A stretch of DNA of 64,000 bases from Pyxicephalus adspersus (lineage: Eukaryota > Chordata > Amphibia > Anura > Pyxicephalidae): contig NC_092862.1 in assembly GCF_032062135.1 (NCBI RefSeq), positions 47,527,015-47,591,014 on the forward strand, in the 5' to 3' direction. Positions within the stretch are counted from its first letter, which is position 1, and every line of letters begins with the position of its first letter. Below, one piece after another: positions 55,001 through 57,317 of the stretch. Position numbers and translations under genes: made by a program. The notes beneath the pieces were generated by a model. It did no database searches, was not told the DNA's origin, and saw only the letters and a list, made by a program, of their open reading frames with translations.

Positions 55001-57317
55001 ATGTGTTGTCAGGTGTTCAGTGAAAATATACATTGGAAATTAGAACATCATACAGCAAGATAAATAGTTTTGAGTATGAGAAAAATGAAGTGGCAGAACA
55101 CCCTAGGAACCTAAACGATACAATAAGCCTAAATGCACAACCCATAAAAAAAAAAATAGCACAAATGCAGAATTTATAATTCCTGCCCCTTTAGGCCACT
55201 TACCCCAGTCAACTGGCTATATCTTATTCTACTGACCATATACTGCATTAACTATGCATTGACTATGCAAAGACTGGGTCATTTGCATGTGTAATGTATA
55301 TTGAAACAACCACTTTGAGTTTACATAGGAAACCCATGTTTCACCCTGAAGTTTCACCATGTTTCATCCTAAAGATAGTTTCACCCTATAACAGGGACTG
55401 CTGGAATATGGACTTTCTTGGCTGAATTACTAGGCAGTAAATTAGTGAATGAAGCAGATTTAAAAGTTCTGGAAACTACTTTTGCAATTACATTTACATT
55501 ATCAATCTTATATGAGAGTTTAGTGACTGGATTCATATGCACTGTGTACATGACTGATTACACCTTGATTATAATTTCAAATGAATCTTATAGTGTGCTA
55601 CCAGCTGGAACAAGGTTTACATGTAAGAGATGGCTCCCGAAGGTGCTTAGTTACTCTGTAATTATAGCAGATCAAAGCTTTAAAGATACATGTTATTGAA
55701 TAGCCAGGCCTGATTCTCTGGCCGTGAGGTATTTCTTTTTGTCAGAGTCTAGTAATTTCACAACATCACTTTAAAGATCCATCAAACCATTGCCTATTGA
55801 TACTAAATTAGGCCACTAAGTTTGGTGAGTAAAAAGTAGTAAAGTTTTGTGTTGTGTGTAAGGCTTCCTTGGAAGATTCATTCAGGTATAATCACACTAG
55901 TAAAGAAATCAGTTACTGGATAAGAAAACATCCGAACCTATTTACAAGCACCTTTTTACAAGCGTAAAAAACAAAAATGCTCAGCATTCAGCTATATCAA
56001 ATATCAAAGAAGATCTATCCCTAAGTTGTTTTAAGTGTTTAAAAAAAACACTGTAGTTGTGGAAGACACACAACACAATCAAAGTGCCTCTGCAGGAGGT
56101 CTTACAGCAGTAGGGGGTCAACTTGGTGAACACAGATGTCCTCAATTCTGGTCCTTAACATCTCCAAACTAACAAACCCCAGACCACACTACCATGTTTG
56201 TTAGGGGAAAGGGTCAGGTCCAGTTCAAATAGTATGAGCTACTGTAAAGCATCACAGTTTAATGTTCATGCAGTAACACACTGCATCACACTGCCCAGAT
56301 ATCAGGAGGCTTTAATGCACCATTCATTTAAATCACTTTTATTGTAAAAAAATTTCCTAGGTGTCTTTTCTCGCACTTTGCATGTTAGCACTTAAGCAGT
56401 AAATGGGTTTTAAAGCCTCTGTAGGGGCCCAAGAATTATTGTAGGGCAAGCCAATTACACCTCCTTCAGAGTTGGCAGCCTCTGCTACTATTCTGATTAT
56501 GCCACTGAGATGTGTCTGACACTTTGAAAACCATCTAGGATGTGGCTGGCACATCAGCAGCCAGTGCAATTTTGCTTTGCTTGGATCCCAATACTTAGTG
56601 GGCTATTGAGACAAAACACATTTCTAGTGTGTTGACAGTATAACTTTCACTTGTGGTCTGACAAAAATTTTAGAATGTCAGACTATGATTTCAAGTCCAC
56701 TTTTCCACTAGAAAAGTAAAATTAAAATAAGAGAAAACAATCCAATAAGTAAAACAAAATGAAACAGGCCAGTTCATAAAGAAAACAAACTTGATGTTAT
56801 AATTACTTGTTTTAAATCCAAGGTGATGGTGACCCAGTGGTATAGCCTGCCGTTCTGTATGCTGGGACTCTGCCACCAGTCATTCGTGCCATCAATAGCT
56901 TTGGAGATTGGGTGATGTTCTGAAATAGGAACAGTAGAACCTGAACTCAACAGGATAAAACTAAACAAAGAAACACTTATAAGTAATACCAAGTGTAAAT
57001 ACAAACTTAGCATAGTATGAATAATCAGTAAGTTATTCCTAACCACAATTATTACAAAATTTAAGAATGTGTTTGTGTTTTGGTGCACATGTATGTGAAT
57101 AATTAGAAACAAACAAAACTGAATAATAAATAAAAAAAGAGTTCACCCTTTGTATTAACACTGTTCTGGTCACAAATTCGACATTGTGCATTTCGGACTA
57201 TTCTTCCTGGTACGTGTTCCACAAGTTTGCAAAACATTTCCGGTCCCATTTCACCACAGGTAGCATTGGCAGCGATGTCTGCTTTGCTGGCTAAGTTTAG
57301 AATTGCAGGGAACAAGC
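190..57317 (-). CDS. LAMA1: Laminin subunit alpha-1, exons 2-48 of a larger gene (partial at both ends)
   Basis: Laminin alpha-1 is a secreted basement-membrane chain that pairs with beta and gamma chains. The joined exons encode about 2281 residues in the order LN, LEa, L4a, LEb, L4b, LEc, coiled coil, start of LG1. Human LAMA1 is about 3075 residues, so the missing part fits the rest of the LG region plus the signal peptide. Alpha-1 rather than alpha-2 is indicated by stretches such as SPWQYY-type LN sequence ([20 protein letters not shown]), [46 protein letters not shown] and [11 protein letters not shown], all nearer to LAMA1. All 46 internal junctions have GT-AG introns and matching phases, and no stop or frameshift was found. 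Exon numbers assume the mammalian arrangement. Promoter and exon 1 are not in the window. Confidence 0.96.
315..699. other. LAMA1 intron 47
   Basis: AT-rich intron sequence. I see nothing identifiable in it. Confidence 0.8.
700..850 (-). CDS. LAMA1: LAMA1 exon 47: LG1
   Basis: 151 nt, phase 2 in, phase 0 out (acceptor catattctag, donor gtattc). Encodes [20 protein letters not shown] and [16 protein letters not shown]. The S/T-rich loop matches the human SSNQKSPTKTSKSPG region. Confidence 0.95.
1148..1610. mobile_element. Hairpin-rich MITE-like repeat (TAGGGATGAGC ... ACCCTA)
   Basis: Lies in intron 46. Ends are roughly inverted (TAGGGATGAGC at the left, GAATGACCCTA at the right). Inside are a palindrome at 1316-1346 with perfect 15-bp arms and a perfect 24-bp palindrome at 1473-1496. 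An outer inverted pair, ctgtgctcatcaa at about 1362 and ttgatgagcacag at about 1428, encloses more stem sequence. No coding capacity. Superfamily not assigned. Confidence 0.65.
1620..2227. mobile_element. Family A MITE, copy 1 (TA-flanked)
   Basis: Terminal inverted repeats CCGTATTTTTC / GAAAAATACGG, followed inward by TATAAGACGCAC / GCGTCTTATA, with TA on each outer side (1618-1619, 2228-2229). A TA target suggests Tc1/mariner-type mobilisation, but no transposase is present. It carries an internal minisatellite and a G-rich run at 1665-1681. It sits directly next to the hairpin-rich repeat. Confidence 0.8.
1945..2128. repeat. Minisatellite inside family A copy 1
   Basis: Units start with GATCAGAAGGGGAAT at 1975, 2007, 2039, 2076 and 2113, giving spacings of 32, 32, 37 and 37. 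The shorter type continues TTAAATTGGCACAGAGT, the longer ACGGTATGAATGGCACATGAGT. The same two unit types recur in the copy at 33.5 kb. Confidence 0.85.
2807..2940 (-). CDS. LAMA1: LAMA1 exon 46: LG1
   Basis: 134 nt, phase 0 in, phase 2 out (acceptor tgtacaatag, donor gtaaaa). Encodes [20 protein letters not shown] and [20 protein letters not shown], the DF-A-E---G-V-WDLG core of a laminin G domain. Confidence 0.96.
3044..3187 (-). CDS. LAMA1: LAMA1 exon 45: IKVAV site and start of LG1
   Basis: 144 nt, phase 0/0 (acceptor ttttcttttcag, donor gtgagt). Begins [20 protein letters not shown] and contains [23 protein letters not shown] is encoded by the first five codons (3187 down to 3173). It is a known cell-adhesion and neurite-outgrowth peptide of laminin alpha-1. 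Confidence 0.97.
3188..4797. other. LAMA1 intron 44
   Basis: Holds the repeat at 3595-3990. Otherwise I see nothing identifiable; the short open stretch at 3300-3580 has no recognisable protein. Confidence 0.7.
3595..3990. repeat. Dispersed repeat with CCCCTGAAGAAGCC motif, copy 1
   Basis: Contains tacccctgaagaagccatta then ggagaacgcatcggg, and ends near actaaaaaccctgccctgctc. A related copy in the same orientation lies at 6600-7020. Class not assigned; no open reading frame kept. Confidence 0.5.
4798..4952 (-). CDS. LAMA1: LAMA1 exon 44: end of coiled-coil arm
   Basis: 155 nt, phase 1 in, phase 0 out (acceptor gtcattgtag, donor gtaagt). Encodes [20 protein letters not shown] and [20 protein letters not shown], ending ARKQAAS. 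One of the most conserved stretches of alpha-1. Confidence 0.97.
4953..5875. other. LAMA1 intron 43
   Basis: I see no repeat, gene or regulatory site here. Confidence 0.75.
5876..6058 (-). CDS. LAMA1: LAMA1 exon 43: coiled coil
   Basis: 183 nt, phase 1/1 (acceptor tttatttttcag, donor gtatgt). Contains [20 protein letters not shown] and [20 protein letters not shown], matching human SASLSRVNTTLRET. Confidence 0.93.
6600..7020. repeat. Dispersed repeat with CCCCTGAGGAAGCC motif, copy 2
   Basis: Contains ataaaccgatacccctgagg, aagccttttagggcgaaacg and, downstream, gccaaaaaaaccctgctttt. The same landmarks occur in the same order in the copy at 3595-3990, 3 kb away in another intron. Confidence 0.5.
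7225..7618 (-). mobile_element. Family B MITE, copy 1 (truncated, reversed)
   Basis: Starts TTAAAGCGTACCTAAACTCA, the inverted end of the full copy at 57775-58305. It includes the hairpin ctttacataaaagggtagac / aacccttttatgttaag at 7253-7292. Similarity to the full copy stops near 7618, so the other terminus is missing. Confidence 0.7.
8140..8256 (-). CDS. LAMA1: LAMA1 exon 42: coiled coil
   Basis: 117 nt, phase 1/1 (acceptor gcttccatag, donor gtaagt). Encodes [20 protein letters not shown] and [18 protein letters not shown], matching human LRAIPKG near its end. Confidence 0.91.
8257..10332. other. LAMA1 intron 41 and first part of intron 40
   Basis: Apart from exon 41 (9000-9102), this is AT-rich sequence in which I recognise nothing. 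Confidence 0.7.
9000..9102 (-). CDS. LAMA1: LAMA1 exon 41: coiled coil
   Basis: 103 nt, phase 0 in, phase 1 out (acceptor tttgtccatag, donor gtattt). Encodes [20 protein letters not shown] and [14 protein letters not shown]. Divergent sequence; supported by splice sites and phase. Confidence 0.87.
10333..10432 (+). repeat. SINE-like 3' tail with (AAT)n microsatellite
   Basis: Sequence cctatttaatgtacagcgct then gcgtaatatgttggcgctat leads into an (ATT/AAT)n run at 10384-10428. The same tail occurs at 59479-59571 and, reversed, at 10482-10620. This is the usual 3' end of a retroposed element. Confidence 0.7.
10482..10620 (-). repeat. SINE-like tail fragment, reversed
   Basis: Reads the opposite way to the preceding fragment: attattagacagtacttata, tagcaccaacatatt, ttaaataggggttgcaaatg, then gagcttacaatctaggagga. 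Together the two form a tail-to-tail inverted pair around the AAT tract in intron 40. Confidence 0.65.
11382..11520 (-). CDS. LAMA1: LAMA1 exon 40: coiled coil
   Basis: 139 nt, phase 2 in, phase 0 out (donor gtaagt). Encodes (N)[20 protein letters not shown] and [19 protein letters not shown] chose the acceptor tatgtgtttag because it keeps the frame with exon 39 and aligns residue for residue with human. A stronger-looking ctctttcag 11 nt further in would shift the frame. Confidence 0.9.
12196..12359 (-). CDS. LAMA1: LAMA1 exon 39: coiled coil
   Basis: 164 nt, phase 0 in, phase 2 out (acceptor tatgtgaag, donor gtaagg). Contains [20 protein letters not shown] and [20 protein letters not shown], closely matching human KIRHHIDDLVMHMSQRN. 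The intron before it is only 82 bp. Confidence 0.94.
12442..12558 (-). CDS. LAMA1: LAMA1 exon 38: coiled coil
   Basis: 117 nt, phase 0/0 (acceptor cattttgcag, donor gtaagt). Encodes [20 protein letters not shown] and [15 protein letters not shown]. Confidence 0.92.
13217..13427 (-). CDS. LAMA1: LAMA1 exon 37: coiled coil
   Basis: 211 nt, phase 2 in, phase 0 out (acceptor ctttctgcag, donor gtgagt). Contains [20 protein letters not shown] and [19 protein letters not shown], matching the human EDLLSQIQENYQKPLEELE stretch. Confidence 0.93.
13797..13947 (-). CDS. LAMA1: LAMA1 exon 36: coiled coil
   Basis: 151 nt, phase 1 in, phase 2 out (acceptor tttttttag, donor gtaagg). Encodes [20 protein letters not shown] and [20 protein letters not shown]. 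Confidence 0.9.
14115..14226 (-). CDS. LAMA1: LAMA1 exon 35: coiled coil
   Basis: 112 nt, phase 0 in, phase 1 out (donor gtaaag). Encodes [20 protein letters not shown] and [13 protein letters not shown]. The acceptor aaaag has a weak, A-rich tract before it. Confidence 0.87.
14626..14724 (-). CDS. LAMA1: LAMA1 exon 34: coiled coil
   Basis: 99 nt, phase 0/0 (acceptor ctttgtcacag, donor gtgagt). Encodes [20 protein letters not shown] and [13 protein letters not shown]. Sequence is divergent, as is usual for this region, but splice sites and frame fit. Confidence 0.88.
14725..17743. other. LAMA1 intron 33, main part
   Basis: About 3 kb before the C element at 17744. Only the G run at 15342 stands out. 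An open stretch at 17406-17840 enters the C element and resembles no known protein. Confidence 0.7.
15342..15357 (+). repeat. 16-nt G homopolymer
   Basis: Uninterrupted run of 16 G in intron 33. Length may vary between alleles or be miscounted in assembly. Confidence 0.9.
17744..18337. mobile_element. Family C MITE, copy 1 (TTAA-flanked)
   Basis: Ends CCTCCCTAGC / GCTAGGGGGG, flanked by TTAA on both sides (17740-17743 and 18338-18341). TTAA targets are used by piggyBac and Kolobok transposons; which applies here is not shown. It contains inverted ATGCAAAAA-type sub-repeats near 17780-17810, one hairpin unit at 18013-18058 (TTGTATTGGA type), and CACACTCGGGATTACC motifs near its right end. Confidence 0.75.
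18469..18611 (-). CDS. LAMA1: LAMA1 exon 33: start of coiled-coil arm
   Basis: 143 nt, phase 1 in, phase 0 out (acceptor aattcttag, donor gtaaac). Encodes [20 protein letters not shown] and [18 protein letters not shown]. The SCDD-C pattern marks the half-cystine segment where the three laminin chains begin to associate. Confidence 0.93.
19090..19283 (-). CDS. LAMA1: LAMA1 exon 32: last LEc repeats
   Basis: 194 nt, phase 2 in, phase 1 out (acceptor tttacattttag, donor gtaagt). Encodes [20 protein letters not shown] and [20 protein letters not shown]. Confidence 0.95.
19986..20938. mobile_element. Family C MITE, copy 2, with expanded hairpin array
   Basis: Flanked by TTAA (19982-19985, 20939-20942), with diverged ends CCTCCTAGCC / GCTCAGGTGG. 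Shares the TTGTATTGGA hairpin with copy 1 but has four tandem units of it (20424-20760). A duplicated GC-rich segment at 20205-20265 repeats gccggc...atcttgtgttccgc. It fills most of intron 31. Confidence 0.72.
20424..20760. repeat. Four tandem ~96-bp units, each with a 48-bp hairpin
   Basis: Near-perfect palindromes TTTTGTATTGGATTGAATAC ... GTATCCAATCCAATACAAAA lie at 20424-20471, 20519-20566, 20617-20664 and 20713-20760 (spacings 95, 98, 96). A-rich spacers with GGTAAATTCAA-type sequence separate them. Stems are about 20 bp with 8-nt loops. Confidence 0.9.
20970..21056 (-). CDS. LAMA1: LAMA1 exon 31: LEc repeat
   Basis: 87 nt, phase 2/2 (acceptor tatctcttag, donor gtaggc). Encodes [20 protein letters not shown] then GYEGKYCE. 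Its donor lies about 27 bp from a C-family transposon that fills much of intron 31. Confidence 0.94.
21258..21379 (-). CDS. LAMA1: LAMA1 exon 30: LEc repeat
   Basis: 122 nt, phase 0 in, phase 2 out (acceptor acataccag, donor gtaaga). Encodes [20 protein letters not shown] and [12 protein letters not shown]. Confidence 0.94.
21983..22120 (-). CDS. LAMA1: LAMA1 exon 29: LEc repeat
   Basis: 138 nt, phase 0/0 (acceptor ttaaaatcag, donor gtaggt). Encodes [20 protein letters not shown] and [20 protein letters not shown]. The preceding intron is only 86 bp. Confidence 0.94.
22207..22327 (-). CDS. LAMA1: LAMA1 exon 28: end of L4b, split LE half
   Basis: 121 nt, phase 2 in, phase 0 out (acceptor gcaatcctaag, donor gtgatc). 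Encodes [20 protein letters not shown] and [14 protein letters not shown]. Confidence 0.93.
23353..23480 (-). CDS. LAMA1: LAMA1 exon 27: L4b domain
   Basis: 128 nt, phase 0 in, phase 2 out (acceptor tcttctgcag, donor gtatgt). Encodes [20 protein letters not shown] then [17 protein letters not shown]. Confidence 0.95.
23951..24136 (-). CDS. LAMA1: LAMA1 exon 26: L4b domain
   Basis: 186 nt, phase 0/0 (acceptor tttattttcag, donor gtaaga). Encodes [20 protein letters not shown] and [20 protein letters not shown], ending IQISLKE. Confidence 0.95.
24848..25027 (-). CDS. LAMA1: LAMA1 exon 25: start of L4b (laminin IV) domain
   Basis: 180 nt, phase 0/0 (acceptor catgttttag, donor gtaaat). Begins [20 protein letters not shown] and ends [14 protein letters not shown], the FYW-LP-QF pattern of the second laminin IV globule. 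Confidence 0.95.
25848..26738. other. Middle of LAMA1 intron 24
   Basis: Less AT-rich than its neighbours in places, possibly an old repeat, but no ends, target duplication or coding sequence could be identified. Confidence 0.5.
26739..26834 (-). other. Possible 96-nt cryptic or cassette exon in LAMA1 intron 24
   Basis: On the gene strand, tttatattctagag precedes 32 open codons reading [20 protein letters not shown] then [12 protein letters not shown], followed by gttagc. Both ends are phase 0, so inclusion would insert 32 residues between RIP and ITLVPDQ without a frameshift. Mammalian LAMA1 as I know it has nothing there, and the donor is weak, so chance or a decayed repeat is the default reading. 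Confidence 0.2.
26893..27087. mobile_element. Family F MITE, full-length palindromic copy
   Basis: Left end TGATTTATTTAAACTGTCCG, right end gagagctttaataagtca; these are inverted versions of each other, and ggatgatccagc / gctggatcaccc continue the palindrome inward. Partial copies at 44892-44965 and 63912-64000 share CTGATTTATTAAA...CTGGAGAAGATACACT-type sequence. Confidence 0.7.
27191..27334 (-). CDS. LAMA1: LAMA1 exon 24: last LEb repeat and lead-in to L4b
   Basis: 144 nt, phase 0/0 (acceptor tgcatcatag, donor gtaagt). Encodes [20 protein letters not shown] and [20 protein letters not shown], ending EDYVRIP. Confidence 0.95.
27660..27673 (+). promoter_or_regulatory. CTCF-like motif
   Basis: CCACTAGATGGCAG fits the CTCF core CCASYAGRKGGCRS at every position. 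It lies in intron 23. A single motif match in 64 kb can arise by chance; there is no evidence of occupancy. Confidence 0.3.
27928..28164 (-). CDS. LAMA1: LAMA1 exon 23: LEb repeats
   Basis: 237 nt, phase 0/0 (acceptor tttattttag, donor gtaaat). Encodes [40 protein letters not shown] and ends [10 protein letters not shown]. Only 84 bp of intron separate it from exon 22. Confidence 0.95.
28249..28385 (-). CDS. LAMA1: LAMA1 exon 22: LEb repeat
   Basis: 137 nt, phase 1 in, phase 0 out (acceptor tttttctccag, donor gtatgc). Encodes [20 protein letters not shown] and [18 protein letters not shown]. Confidence 0.94.
28386..30585. other. Intron 21 and the start of intron 20
   Basis: Apart from exon 21, I see no repeat or gene. 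A partial CTCF-like string (ACACTAGGAGGCAG, 29078-29091) has two mismatches to the core. Confidence 0.6.
29942..30122 (-). CDS. LAMA1: LAMA1 exon 21: LEb repeats
   Basis: 181 nt, phase 0 in, phase 1 out (acceptor ttattcacag, donor gtaagt). Encodes [20 protein letters not shown] and [20 protein letters not shown], ending DGGCT. Confidence 0.95.
30586..30883 (-). mobile_element. tRNA-derived SINE-like element
   Basis: In reverse orientation it begins with a head carrying the B-box-like GGTTCGAATC (reverse complement at 30825-30834), runs through a body containing ggtactccggtttcctccca-type sequence, and ends in tgccatataaatactggata followed by ATAATAA. The tail resembles the GGCGCTATATAAAT tails at 10.3 and 59.5 kb. 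It is diverged and lies in intron 20. Confidence 0.7.
31190..31216. repeat. (TA)n microsatellite
   Basis: About 13 TA dinucleotides in intron 20, close to the 30.6 kb SINE-like element. Confidence 0.85.
31900..32006 (-). CDS. LAMA1: LAMA1 exon 20: LEb repeat
   Basis: 107 nt, phase 1 in, phase 0 out. Encodes [20 protein letters not shown] and [15 protein letters not shown]. The acceptor is AAG (cttttttttaag) rather than the usual CAG/TAG; the frame supports it. Confidence 0.92.
32786..32997 (-). CDS. LAMA1: LAMA1 exon 19: LEb repeats
   Basis: 212 nt, phase 2 in, phase 1 out (acceptor gtgtttcag, donor gtaaga). Contains [20 protein letters not shown] and [20 protein letters not shown], ending MKNCTG. 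Confidence 0.95.
33185..33721. mobile_element. Family A MITE, copy 2 (TA-flanked)
   Basis: Ends CCGTATTTTTTGCC / GGCGAAAAATACGG with TA outside (33183-33184, 33722-33723). It shares ATAAGACGCAC and the internal GATCAGAAGGGG minisatellite with copy 1, units starting at 33464, 33495, 33526, 33558 and 33596. The GC-rich middle has AGCGCCACCTGCTG, a CTCF-like string in reverse. Confidence 0.8.
34444..34970 (+). mobile_element. Family B MITE, copy 2
   Basis: Begins TTAAAGCAGAAGTAAACCCA and ends taaaagggttgtctagttta / ggtactctttaa. The middle has the same catcttctcctct and gtgacgtag-type segments as the copy at 57.8 kb. Near its right end a block of T-run plus AAAAAGGGTG-TTCCAC is tandemly duplicated (34832-34905). 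Confidence 0.75.
34971..36149. other. Later part of LAMA1 intron 18
   Basis: I see nothing identifiable here. Confidence 0.7.
36150..36236 (-). CDS. LAMA1: LAMA1 exon 18: LEb repeat
   Basis: 87 nt, phase 2/2 (acceptor tccttccag, donor gtaagt). Encodes [20 protein letters not shown] then [10 protein letters not shown] phase-symmetric exon that could be skipped without a frameshift. Confidence 0.94.
36507..36634 (-). CDS. LAMA1: LAMA1 exon 17: LEb repeat
   Basis: 128 nt, phase 0 in, phase 2 out (acceptor gttaaccttag, donor gtgaga). Encodes [20 protein letters not shown] and ends [11 protein letters not shown]. Confidence 0.94.
36739..36849 (-). CDS. LAMA1: LAMA1 exon 16: LEb repeat
   Basis: 111 nt, phase 0/0 (acceptor ttttttccag, donor gtaagt). 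Encodes [20 protein letters not shown] and [17 protein letters not shown]. Confidence 0.94.
37930..38011. mobile_element. Family B end fragment
   Basis: Sequence cactttttt-gaattttgagtttac then tgctactttaa is the inverted family B terminus. The other end could not be placed. Followed by a short (TA)(TG) tract at 38020-38044. Confidence 0.4.
38122..38233 (-). CDS. LAMA1: LAMA1 exon 15: end of L4a, second half of the split LE repeat
   Basis: 112 nt, phase 2 in, phase 0 out (acceptor tgtttctag, donor gtaatg). Encodes [20 protein letters not shown] then [15 protein letters not shown], where EGF-like spacing resumes after the globular insert. Confidence 0.94.
38979..39190 (-). CDS. LAMA1: LAMA1 exon 14: L4a domain
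   Basis: 212 nt, phase 0 in, phase 2 out (acceptor tctttttcag, donor gtagaa). Contains [20 protein letters not shown] and [20 protein letters not shown]. Confidence 0.95.
39920..40555 (-). mobile_element. Family E DNA-transposon remnant, copy 1
   Basis: Inverted ends GATACCCCGGCTAAC / GTTAGCCGAGGTATC with repeated GCTAACAAAT near both ends. The core at 40142-40335 is the reverse complement of the core of the copy at 44.3 kb (shared gtaactctttaatgaccaag, caaactctgcag and gattaactcac). No intact transposase. Confidence 0.65.
41076..41177 (-). CDS. LAMA1: LAMA1 exon 13: L4a domain
   Basis: 102 nt, phase 0/0 (acceptor tttattacag, donor gtagtt). Encodes [20 protein letters not shown] and ends NVDLVIQ. 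The YGG-L-Y motif is typical of laminin IV domains. Confidence 0.94.
41614..41787 (-). CDS. LAMA1: LAMA1 exon 12: start of L4a (laminin IV) domain
   Basis: 174 nt, phase 0/0 (acceptor ttttttgttgcag, donor gtatga). Contains [20 protein letters not shown] and [13 protein letters not shown], the conserved YYW-AP-YLGNK entry to a laminin IV globule. Confidence 0.95.
42391..42576. mobile_element. hAT-type MITE with 8-bp target duplication
   Basis: 186 bp, ends CAGGGGTGCCCACAC / TTGGGCACACCTG. The 8-bp TTCTAAAG flanks both sides exactly (42383-42390 and 42577-42584), as expected for hAT insertion. It lies in intron 11, about 100 bp from exon 11. Confidence 0.9.
42678..42818 (-). CDS. LAMA1: LAMA1 exon 11: LEa repeat 4 and lead-in to L4a
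   Basis: 141 nt, phase 0/0 (acceptor gtttctcag, donor gtataa). Encodes [20 protein letters not shown], then [20 protein letters not shown] and FWHTTQ. Confidence 0.95.
43283..43443 (-). CDS. LAMA1: LAMA1 exon 10: LEa repeats 3-4
   Basis: 161 nt, phase 1 in, phase 0 out (acceptor gttgtag, donor gtgagt). Encodes [20 protein letters not shown] and ends CADQCICK. Confidence 0.95.
43704..43803 (-). CDS. LAMA1: LAMA1 exon 9: LEa repeats 2-3
   Basis: 100 nt, phase 0 in, phase 1 out (acceptor tttttcag, donor gtatga). Encodes [20 protein letters not shown] then [13 protein letters not shown]. Separated from exon 8 by an intron of only 81 bp. Confidence 0.95.
43885..44063 (-). CDS. LAMA1: LAMA1 exon 8: LEa repeats 1-2
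   Basis: 179 nt, phase 1 in, phase 0 out (acceptor ctttctttcag, donor gtatgc). Contains [20 protein letters not shown] and [20 protein letters not shown], ending EGYYRPHK. Confidence 0.95.
44325..44667 (+). mobile_element. Family E-related element, copy 2
   Basis: Inverted ends TAGTCCCCGGGTTACATACG / CTCAACCCAGGGACTA. The core at about 44365-44535 matches the 40.2 kb copy in reverse orientation (ggtgtcagttactgtg, gtctagacattcattaa, cagagtttgtcttggtcatt). The tips differ from copy 1. Confidence 0.65.
44892..44975. mobile_element. Family F fragment
   Basis: Starts CTGATTTATTAAAGCTCTCT, then actggagaagatacactatc. It ends where a family B-like element begins at 44976, which may have interrupted it. 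Confidence 0.55.
44976..45299. mobile_element. Family B-like MITE
   Basis: Ends TTTAAAGCAGAACTAAAG / CTTTAAAGTGGAACTTCTAC / TTTAA are inverted and resemble the family B termini, but the interior differs from the 34 and 57 kb copies. Second of four transposon insertions in intron 7. Confidence 0.55.
45374..45660. mobile_element. hAT-type MITE with 8-bp target duplication
   Basis: 287 bp, begins CAGTGGTTCCCAACC and ends CACTAGTGACCCCTG. CTCTATAC is repeated exactly on both sides (45366-45373 and 45661-45668). An open frame across it is incidental. Confidence 0.9.
45837..46292. mobile_element. Family C MITE, copy 3
   Basis: Ends CCCCCTAGCGGTA / GCTAGGGGGGGGGG next to TTTA and TTAA. Contains cgtgtcacactcgggg, and ttttcatgcaaaatgcaaaa with its inverted partner, as in copy 1. 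A (TA)n run of about 19 repeats sits at 46017-46054. Confidence 0.75.
46504..46621 (-). CDS. LAMA1: LAMA1 exon 7: LEa repeat 1
   Basis: 118 nt, phase 0 in, phase 1 out (acceptor tttctacag, donor gtaagt). Begins [20 protein letters not shown] and ends GNKCE. Cysteine-rich laminin EGF-like spacing; the WRPG segment typical of the first LE repeat is present. Confidence 0.95.
46786..46875 (-). CDS. LAMA1: LAMA1 exon 6: end of LN domain
   Basis: 90 nt, phase 0/0 (acceptor atttgcag, donor gtaagt). Encodes [20 protein letters not shown] then [10 protein letters not shown]. Joins exon 5 as TRR-YYYSIKD exactly as in human, so the assembly gap in intron 5 hides no coding sequence. Confidence 0.96.
47620..47752. 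repeat. Long imperfect palindrome
   Basis: Perfect 24-bp arms at 47641-47664 and 47706-47729 (GCGGCACTTGTGCCCGCCCA + TGAA and its inverse) extend outward imperfectly through CAGCGT/ATGCTG and TTCCCCTG/CAGGGGAA, and inward through CGCCGAT/ATCGGCG. Confidence 0.85.
47788..48514. other. Assembly gap (727 N)
   Basis: Run of N in LAMA1 intron 5, inside a family A-type element. Exons 5 and 6 join in phase 0 as in mammals, so no coding exon is expected within it. Confidence 0.99.
48619..49771. other. End of intron 5, and intron 4
   Basis: Around exon 5 nothing is recognised except a G-rich tract at 49434-49451 (nine G, AT, seven G) in intron 4. Confidence 0.7.
48834..49013 (-). CDS. LAMA1: LAMA1 exon 5: LN domain
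   Basis: 180 nt, phase 0/0 (acceptor cataaacag, donor gtaagt). Encodes [20 protein letters not shown] and [20 protein letters not shown], ending DPIVTRR. Same length (60 codons) as the human exon. Confidence 0.96.
49772..50014 (-). CDS. LAMA1: LAMA1 exon 4: LN domain
   Basis: 243 nt, phase 0 on both sides (acceptor tttcctttag, donor gtaatt). Begins [11 protein letters not shown] and contains [20 protein letters not shown] and [20 protein letters not shown]. Strongest alpha-1 match in the LN domain. Confidence 0.96.
50015..53403. other. LAMA1 intron 3, first half
   Basis: About 3.4 kb of AT-rich intron without a recognised element or exon. Confidence 0.65.
53404..53506. mobile_element. Small hAT-like MITE
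   Basis: 103 bp with ends AGTGTTTCCCCA / TGGGGAGAACACT. Flanks share CTCTT imperfectly. Resembles the longer element at 61743-61909. Confidence 0.6.
53521..53930 (+). mobile_element. Family D MITE copy
   Basis: Starts CTTAGACTACGTACACATGC and is rich in AACGATCGT-type motifs. The same end, reversed, closes the fragment at 59572-59736. The right boundary near 53930 is approximate. Intron 3. Confidence 0.6.
54067..54355 (+). mobile_element. Probable hAT-like fragment
   Basis: Begins catcctcaaccagggttatt and contains gtggctgatggacctcccat. I know similar CTCAACCAGGGTT-type starts from vertebrate hAT elements. No second terminus or target duplication was found. Confidence 0.4.
54356..56806. other. 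LAMA1 intron 3, second half
   Basis: I see no recognisable element or exon. Confidence 0.65.
56807..56919 (-). CDS. LAMA1: LAMA1 exon 3: LN domain
   Basis: 113 nt, phase 1 in and phase 0 out (acceptor tatttcag, donor gtaatt). Encodes [20 protein letters not shown] followed by [18 protein letters not shown], the signature core of the laminin N-terminal polymerisation domain. Confidence 0.95.
57147..57317 (-). CDS. LAMA1: LAMA1 exon 2: start of LN domain
   Basis: 171 nt, entered in phase 1 after ttttcattctag and left in phase 1 at gtgaac. Encodes the mature N terminus beginning (G)[20 protein letters not shown] and ending near [12 protein letters not shown]. The GLFP start matches the residue right after signal cleavage in laminin alpha chains. 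Confidence 0.95.

Noticed and set aside
190..57317. Identity as LAMA2 instead of LAMA1
   Set aside because: LN, LE, coiled-coil end and LG1 sequences all fit alpha-1 better (for example [27 protein letters not shown]).
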